Source: Labilithrix sp. (GTDB lineage: Bacteria > Myxococcota_A > Polyangia > Polyangiales > Polyangiaceae). Taken from it: a stretch of DNA of 37,178 nt. The stretch covers positions 1 to 37,178 of the forward strand of contig JAHBWA010000085.1 of NCBI GenBank assembly GCA_019637195.1, in the 5' to 3' direction. The translations under genes and the position numbers were made by a program. The notes under the pieces were generated by a model, which saw nothing but the letters and a program-made list of their open reading frames with translations, did no database searches and was not told the DNA's origin. How positions within the stretch are numbered: the stretch's first letter is position 1; each line of letters opens with the position of its first letter. Shown here in pieces: positions 33,052-37,178 of this stretch.

Positions 33052-33210
33052 ATGAGCTGGACCAAGCCCGAAGCGATCGAGATCAAGATGGACGCCGAGA
33101 TCTCCTCTTACCAGGACGACAGCTACGATCCGCTGAAGGACGGCCCGCTCTTCGTGAAGAGCGAGCAGCCGGCCGAGACGGACCTCGACGTCGTCGTCCC
33201 GCGCGCCTGA
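33052..33210 (+). CDS. pqqA: PQQ precursor peptide PqqA with long C-terminal extension
   Basis: A 52-residue ORF that short-gene cut-offs would miss. It starts MSWTKPEAIEIKMDAEISSY. This matches the PqqA pattern W-x-K-P then E-x3-Y, with Glu16 and Tyr20 at the positions PqqE cross-links in the 22-29 residue PqqAs. AAGG at 33041-33044 is its ribosome site, 8 bases before ATG. Odd features: after Tyr20 there are 32 more residues (QDDSYDPLKDG to VVVPRA), acidic and disordered-looking, where known PqqAs have a few. The usual Gly two residues before the Glu is Asp. It is on the other strand from pqqBCDE, 3.5 kb away, behind the dehydrogenase. A different RiPP precursor is possible, but complete pqqBCDE nearby makes pqqA by far the best reading. 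Confidence 0.88.
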   Translation: MSWTKPEAIEIKMDAEISSYQDDSYDPLKDGPLFVKSEQPAETDLDVVVPRA

Positions 33211-33273
33211 TCGGCATCGAGGCGAGCCGCGGTTCGCGTCCGGGTGCGTGGTGTCCGCGCGGGGAGCGCGCGA

Positions 33274-34656
33274 TCAGATCCCGCGCCACGCGGTGAGGCG
33301 GCCCGTTCGGATCGCCTGGAGCAACGTCGCATGGTCGCGCTCGTTGATGAGCGCGTAGCGCGCGGCGAACGTCGTGACGGCCCGGTCGAAGTTGTCGGAC
33401 GCGCCGAGGTAGCCCGCGATCTGCAGCGCGTCACCGGTCCGCGCGTGCGCCCGCGCGAGCGCGAGCGCGCAGAGCGCCCCGTAGTAGCCGAGCTTGGCCG
33501 CGTCCATCTTCAGCACGTCGCTCTGGCCCTTCACGTCCCAGAGCTGCCGCACGTAGTACTGCGTCCTCCGGCGCGGTGACTCCGCCCAGCCGAGGAAGAG
33601 GTCGCTCGCCGCCTGCGTCAGCCGCTGCCCCGCGACGACGCGCAGCCCGTGACGGCGCCCGAACGTCGACGCCCCGACGTACGGCTCGAGGACGGAGGCC
33701 TGCGCCTGCTTGAGCTGGAGCACGAGGCGATCGCCGGCGGGGTGATCGGGGCCCTCGAAGAGCGCGACCCAGCAGCGCGTCCCGACGCTTCCCACGCCGA
33801 CGACCTTCCGGGCGACGTCGACGAGGCGGAAGCGATCGAAGAGGTTGCGGCGCTCGTCGGTGAGGCTCTCGCGGTAGCTCGCGAGCGTCACCTGGAGCTC
33901 CGCGAGCTCGTGACCGGTGTTGCCGAGGTGCACGACGAGCGGCGGATCTTCGAGGAACTGCACGCCGCCGCGCGCGGTCGTCGTCAGCTTGGCGACGGCG
34001 CGCCGGTGGTCCTTGCGCCGCGCGCGCTTGATGTCGCGGCGGACGATGCCTTGGTACCTCGGCGGGAAGTGGGCGATGACCTCCTTGATGTGGATCCGGT
34101 CGTACCAGAGCTCGAGGGTCCGGCGCTCCGTCGACTCGAGGAGACGCTCGCGGTAGCTGCGCGCCGCGGCGGCGACGATCTCGTCGCAGACGGCGCGGTG
34201 AAACCCGCGGTCGCGCGCGACGACGTGGAGGCTCGCGCAGAGCCGCTTGACGTCCCACTCCCACGGGCCGGGCAGCGTCTCGTCGAAGTCGTTGACGTCG
34301 AAGACGAGGTTCCGCTCGGGCGTCGCGAACTTGCCGAAGTTCGCGACGTGCGCGTCGCCGCACGCCTGCACCCAGAGGCCCGTCACCGGCGACGCGGCGA
34401 GGTCCATCGCCATGACCGCGGCCGCTCCGCGGAAGAAGGCGAACGGCGAGGCGGACATCCGGCCGTAGCGGATCGGGACGAGCTGAGCCACGCGCGAGCT
34501 CGCCTGATCCTCGAGGACGTCGATCGGGTCGCGCCGCGTCGCCGAGGCGCCGAACGCGGCGTGCGACGATCGCGGGACGAGGCGGCGGAGGGCGCGCCCC
34601 ATGAGGCGGCGCTCGTCGCACGTGTCCTCGGTGCTCGTCATCAGCAGAGCCGTCAT
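33274..34656 (-). CDS. DUF2252 family protein
   Basis: A 460-residue protein of the uncharacterised DUF2252 family, thought to have a kinase-like fold. Recognisable blocks: RYGRMSASPFAFFRGAAAVM, CGDAHVANFGKFATPERN (GDAH at 100-103), FDVNDFDETLPGPWEWDVKR, VGVGSVGTRCWVALFEG, LVLQLKQAQASVLEPYVG and the C-terminal ALARAHARTGDALQIAGYLG. The GDAHxxNFG and FDxNDFDE motifs resemble aminoglycoside-kinase catalytic and metal loops, so phosphotransfer is plausible but unproven. GAGGGA precedes the ATG. Convergent with pqqA across 63 bases. Confidence 0.92.
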   Translation of the reverse strand: MTALLMTSTEDTCDERRLMGRALRRLVPRSSHAAFGASATRRDPIDVLEDQASSRVAQLVPIRYGRMSASPFAFFRGAAAVMAMDLAASPVTGLWVQACGDAHVANFGKFATPERNLVFDVNDFDETLPGPWEWDVKRLCASLHVVARDRGFHRAVCDEIVAAAARSYRERLLESTERRTLELWYDRIHIKEVIAHFPPRYQGIVRRDIKRARRKDHRRAVAKLTTTARGGVQFLEDPPLVVHLGNTGHELAELQVTLASYRESLTDERRNLFDRFRLVDVARKVVGVGSVGTRCWVALFEGPDHPAGDRLVLQLKQAQASVLEPYVGASTFGRRHGLRVVAGQRLTQAASDLFLGWAESPRRRTQYYVRQLWDVKGQSDVLKMDAAKLGYYGALCALALARAHARTGDALQIAGYLGASDNFDRAVTTFAARYALINERDHATLLQAIRTGRLTAWRGI

Positions 34657-34841
34657 CGTCCCTCGCGCGCGGCCGCTTCGAGTGCCCGAGGCCTGAGGCG
34701 CACCGAGGGCGAAGCAACTCGCGCACCGGCTACGCGTGCGCTCACGGCGGAGCTCGGCGTCGCGCGCCTCGCGCTGCGCGCCTCGCGTCGCGTGTTGTCG
34801 TCGCGCGCGGCGGGCTGGGCGTCGCGCGGAGGTCGAGCCGT

Positions 34842-37178
34842 CTAGCGGCAGAGCCCCGGCTCGCCGAGCGCGCGCTCGGCGGCGCGACGCACGGGCAAGC
34901 GGACCTCCTTCGCGCGGAGCGGCGCGAGGCGCTTGTCGAGGTCGGGCGGTCGCAGCGCCGAGAGGGCGTCGATCGCGGCCATGCCGAGGCGCTCGTCGGC
35001 CTCGTCGACGGGTGAGCGCGAGAGGTGCGCGAGCTTGGTCAGCCGGTCTGCGGCGCTCGCCACGCACAGCGCTCCGAGCGTCCGCGCCGCGAGCGCGCGG
35101 ACCTCGACGTCCTCTCTTCCGTCGTCGAGGCGCTCGCGGATCTTCGCCGCGTGCCTTGTCGAGCGGAGGCTCCCGAGCGCGGTCAGCGCAGCGCCGCGCA
35201 CCTTCGGGCTCCGGTCGGCCAGCGCGGCCGCGAGCGCGTTCTCGCCCCCGCCGCTGTCCGGCATCGCGGGCATCGCGCCGAGGGCCTCGGCGGCGGCGAC
35301 GCGGACGAAGGTCCACTCGTCGCTCGCCAGCGCCTTCGTCGCGGACCCGGCGGCGGCCGCGGCCTTGCCGAGCGCGAGCGCGCGGAGCGCCGCCTCGCGG
35401 ACGCGCGGCTCGGGATCGTCCGCGGCGGCGACGACGGTGGGGACGAGCGGGGCGATCCCCGCGGAGAGCTCGACGGCCCGCATCCGCACCGGCCAGTCGG
35501 GGTCGCGTCGGATCATCTCGGCGAGGCGCGTGAGCTCGCCGCTCGTCGCGTCGGGCGAACGGGCGAGCTGCGCGAGCGGCTGGGCGACGAGGTAGCGCGT
35601 CGGCATTTCCGGCGTCGCGCGCAGCACGTCGGCGATCGCCGCGCTCGACTCCGGGCGAAGCTCGGCGAGCCGCGAGCCCATCGCGCGCAGCAGGTCGATG
35701 CGCGCCGGCGTCGCGAGATCGCTCTTCGCGACGCGGGCGAGCAGCTCCTCGCGCGGCGACGACGCCGCGGCGCGAGCGAAGGCGCCGCGGAGGGCGCGCC
35801 GCGTCCGGACCGTGCCCTTGCCGAGCTGCTCGCCGATCGGGTCGAGCGCGGCGGTCGGGGCGATCGTCGCGAGCAGCGGCGCCGCCGCCGCGCGCCTCGG
35901 CTCGTCGCCGCCGCGGACGGCGCGGGCGAGAGACTCGGTCGCGGCCCTCCCGCAGCGCTCGATGCGCCCGAGCGCGCGCTTGCGGACCTCGGGCTCCGCG
36001 TCGGCGAGCGCGTGGGTGAGGAGGTCCATCGCCGTGCCGTCGCACGAGCCGGCGCTCGCGGCGACGTCGACGGCCAGCGCCCTGCCGCGCGCGTCGAGCG
36101 ACGGGAGCAGCTTCGCGACCGCGGCGAGCCCGTCGTCGCCGCCGCGCCGGAGGAGCGCGGTCGCCTCGTCGGCGCGCGGCCCCGCGAGCTCCTTGGCGAC
36201 GTCGTCCATGCTCGCGCCGTCGACGTCGAACTTCGTCAAGGCGGAGACCGCCGCGAGCGACACCTCCGGGGCGGCGAGGCCGCGGCCGTAGGCCTCGTCG
36301 AGCACGACCGCGAGGCACGTCGTGCGCACCGGCTCCGGCAGCGTGACCTCGTAGCTCGCGCCGGGCTTCGCCCACGCGTCCTCGGGGAGCGTGACGTGGA
36401 AGAGCTTCTGGTCGGTCGCGACGAACAGCGTGCGCGGCGCGGCGCCGCCTTCGCGCGGCGCGGCCGGGGAGGGCGTGACGACGAGCGCGTGGAGCGGCAG
36501 CTCGGACGGGGCCTGGAGGGTGGCGAACTCGCCGTGACCGTCGCCGGGGCGCTTCTCGCTCCAGCTCGTCTCGGGCTTGCCGTCGGTGAGCGCCTGCGCG
36601 CCGGGCGCGCTGCCGCCGGTGGCGACGAGCACGCGGGCGAGCGGGGGCCGGGCCGTGGTCGGGCGCCCCGTCGCGACGATCCGCTGCGCGCCGTCGCGCG
36701 CGGCCTTCTCGAGTCGATGGAGGGTCGCGCCGCGGAGCCCGAGCGTCTTCGGATCGAGCCCACGCGCGCCGAGCGGCGTCGTCGCCTGTCCACAGATGCG
36801 CGTGTCCTCGCGCGCCTCGGCGACGATCACGAACTGGGCCTTCGCGTCGCCGTCGGCGCCAGGTCGGTCGTAGAACATCAGGACCTCGCCGCTTCGATCC
36901 CCCTCTTCGCCGCGCGTGTACCCGGTCAGCCCGGCGAAGACGGGCTCGCCGTCGTTGCCCGCGACGATGGCCTCGAACGCGAGGTCCGGCCTCCGCGCGT
37001 CCGCGACCCGGACGTGGAGCACGCGGCGGCCTTCGCCGATCGCGATCGCCTCGAGCTTGGCGTGCGCGAGGTCGAGGCGAGAGCGTTCGATCGGGATCGG
37101 GATCGTGCGCTTGGTGCCGTTGTTCTGCGCGCAGGGCGCCGACTTGCAGCGGCGCACCTCGAGCGCGCCGGTGGCGTC
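34842..37178 (-). CDS. HEAT-repeat protein with discoidin-like domain, N-terminus outside window
   Basis: At least 778 residues; the frame is open to the window edge (seven codons DATGALE precede the GTG at 37157), so the gene is cut at its 5' end. The N-terminal 170 residues are beta-rich. Then LARVLVATGG and ALTDGKPETSWSEKRPGDGH look like an F5/8-type (discoidin-like) glycan-binding segment. From about residue 330 to the end it is HEAT/PBS-lyase-type alpha repeats (e.g. LADAEPEVRKRALGRIERCG, AADDPEPRVREAALRALALG, LADRSPKVRGAALTALGSLR). Probably an exported scaffold or binding protein, given the repeat types; signal peptide not visible. Function unknown. Confidence 0.85.
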   Translation of the reverse strand, partial: DATGALEVRRCKSAPCAQNNGTKRTIPIPIERSRLDLAHAKLEAIAIGEGRRVLHVRVADARRPDLAFEAIVAGNDGEPVFAGLTGYTRGEEGDRSGEVLMFYDRPGADGDAKAQFVIVAEAREDTRICGQATTPLGARGLDPKTLGLRGATLHRLEKAARDGAQRIVATGRPTTARPPLARVLVATGGSAPGAQALTDGKPETSWSEKRPGDGHGEFATLQAPSELPLHALVVTPSPAAPREGGAAPRTLFVATDQKLFHVTLPEDAWAKPGASYEVTLPEPVRTTCLAVVLDEAYGRGLAAPEVSLAAVSALTKFDVDGASMDDVAKELAGPRADEATALLRRGGDDGLAAVAKLLPSLDARGRALAVDVAASAGSCDGTAMDLLTHALADAEPEVRKRALGRIERCGRAATESLARAVRGGDEPRRAAAAPLLATIAPTAALDPIGEQLGKGTVRTRRALRGAFARAAASSPREELLARVAKSDLATPARIDLLRAMGSRLAELRPESSAAIADVLRATPEMPTRYLVAQPLAQLARSPDATSGELTRLAEMIRRDPDWPVRMRAVELSAGIAPLVPTVVAAADDPEPRVREAALRALALGKAAAAAGSATKALASDEWTFVRVAAAEALGAMPAMPDSGGGENALAAALADRSPKVRGAALTALGSLRSTRHAAKIRERLDDGREDVEVRALAARTLGALCVASAADRLTKLAHLSRSPVDEADERLGMAAIDALSALRPPDLDKRLAPLRAKEVRLPVRRAAERALGEPGLCR

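Overview
The window is very GC-rich DNA with dense, short-spaced genes. It carries many lipoproteins with Asp/Gly/Ser-rich linkers ('DAGK/DAGG' tracts), an Hanks-type Ser/Thr kinase, a histidine kinase tied to FeoB, and Cys-rich secreted modules. Together these point to a myxobacterium (Myxococcota, probably Polyangia). That placement is inferred from style and gene families, not from a marker-gene search.

Layout. Bases 1-2.9 kb: the 3' end of groEL with a strong intrinsic terminator, then two secreted Cys-rich lipoproteins on opposite strands, separated by an approximately 535-base non-coding stretch. 3.0-6.8 kb (+): a RecD2-type helicase, a small membrane protein and a polysaccharide deacetylase. 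6.9-12.3 kb (-): one long run reading rplU (L21), rpmA (L27), a Cof-type HAD phosphatase, feoA, feoB, then a sensor histidine kinase gene. The last three are joined by ATGA stop/start overlaps. The kinase frame is broken many times in its middle, while its ends are intact. A good sigma70-like promoter lies upstream of rplU.

12.5-13.7 kb (+): a tandem pair of paralogous lipoproteins, one with a canonical CxxCH haem c motif and the other with wider-spaced C...CH motifs. 13.8-20.6 kb (-): an Omp85 protein (BamA/TamA type, with a predicted lipobox) overlapping tamB by one base, an envelope assembly/lipid transport pair. 20.6-24.7 kb: a WxxGxW lipoprotein, an unknown protein, an HxpB/YniC-like sugar-phosphate phosphatase, a carboxypeptidase-regulatory-domain lipoprotein and a membrane-anchored Ser/Thr kinase. 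24.7-25.1 kb: a single-domain rhodanese.

25.2-33.2 kb is the most coherent system: a PQQ (pyrroloquinoline quinone) locus. On the minus strand pqqB-pqqC-pqqD-pqqE are tightly coupled and followed 7 bases later by an MFS transporter. Divergent on the plus strand lie a cytochrome P450, a lipoprotein quinohaemoprotein (sorbosone/glucose-dehydrogenase-type propeller fused to a cytochrome c domain), and a 52-codon gene that I identify as pqqA. Its N-terminal 20 residues carry the W-x-KP signature and the E16-xxx-Y20 pair that PqqE cross-links. It has an unusually long tail of 32 residues after that Tyr. The precursor therefore sits with the PQQ-using enzyme and apart from its maturation genes. No PqqF/G-type protease is present in the window.

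33.3-37.2 kb (-): a DUF2252 protein and the C-terminal part of a large HEAT-repeat protein with a discoidin-like segment, cut by the window edge. Several genes have short GC-rich tandem duplications exactly at their 3' ends.
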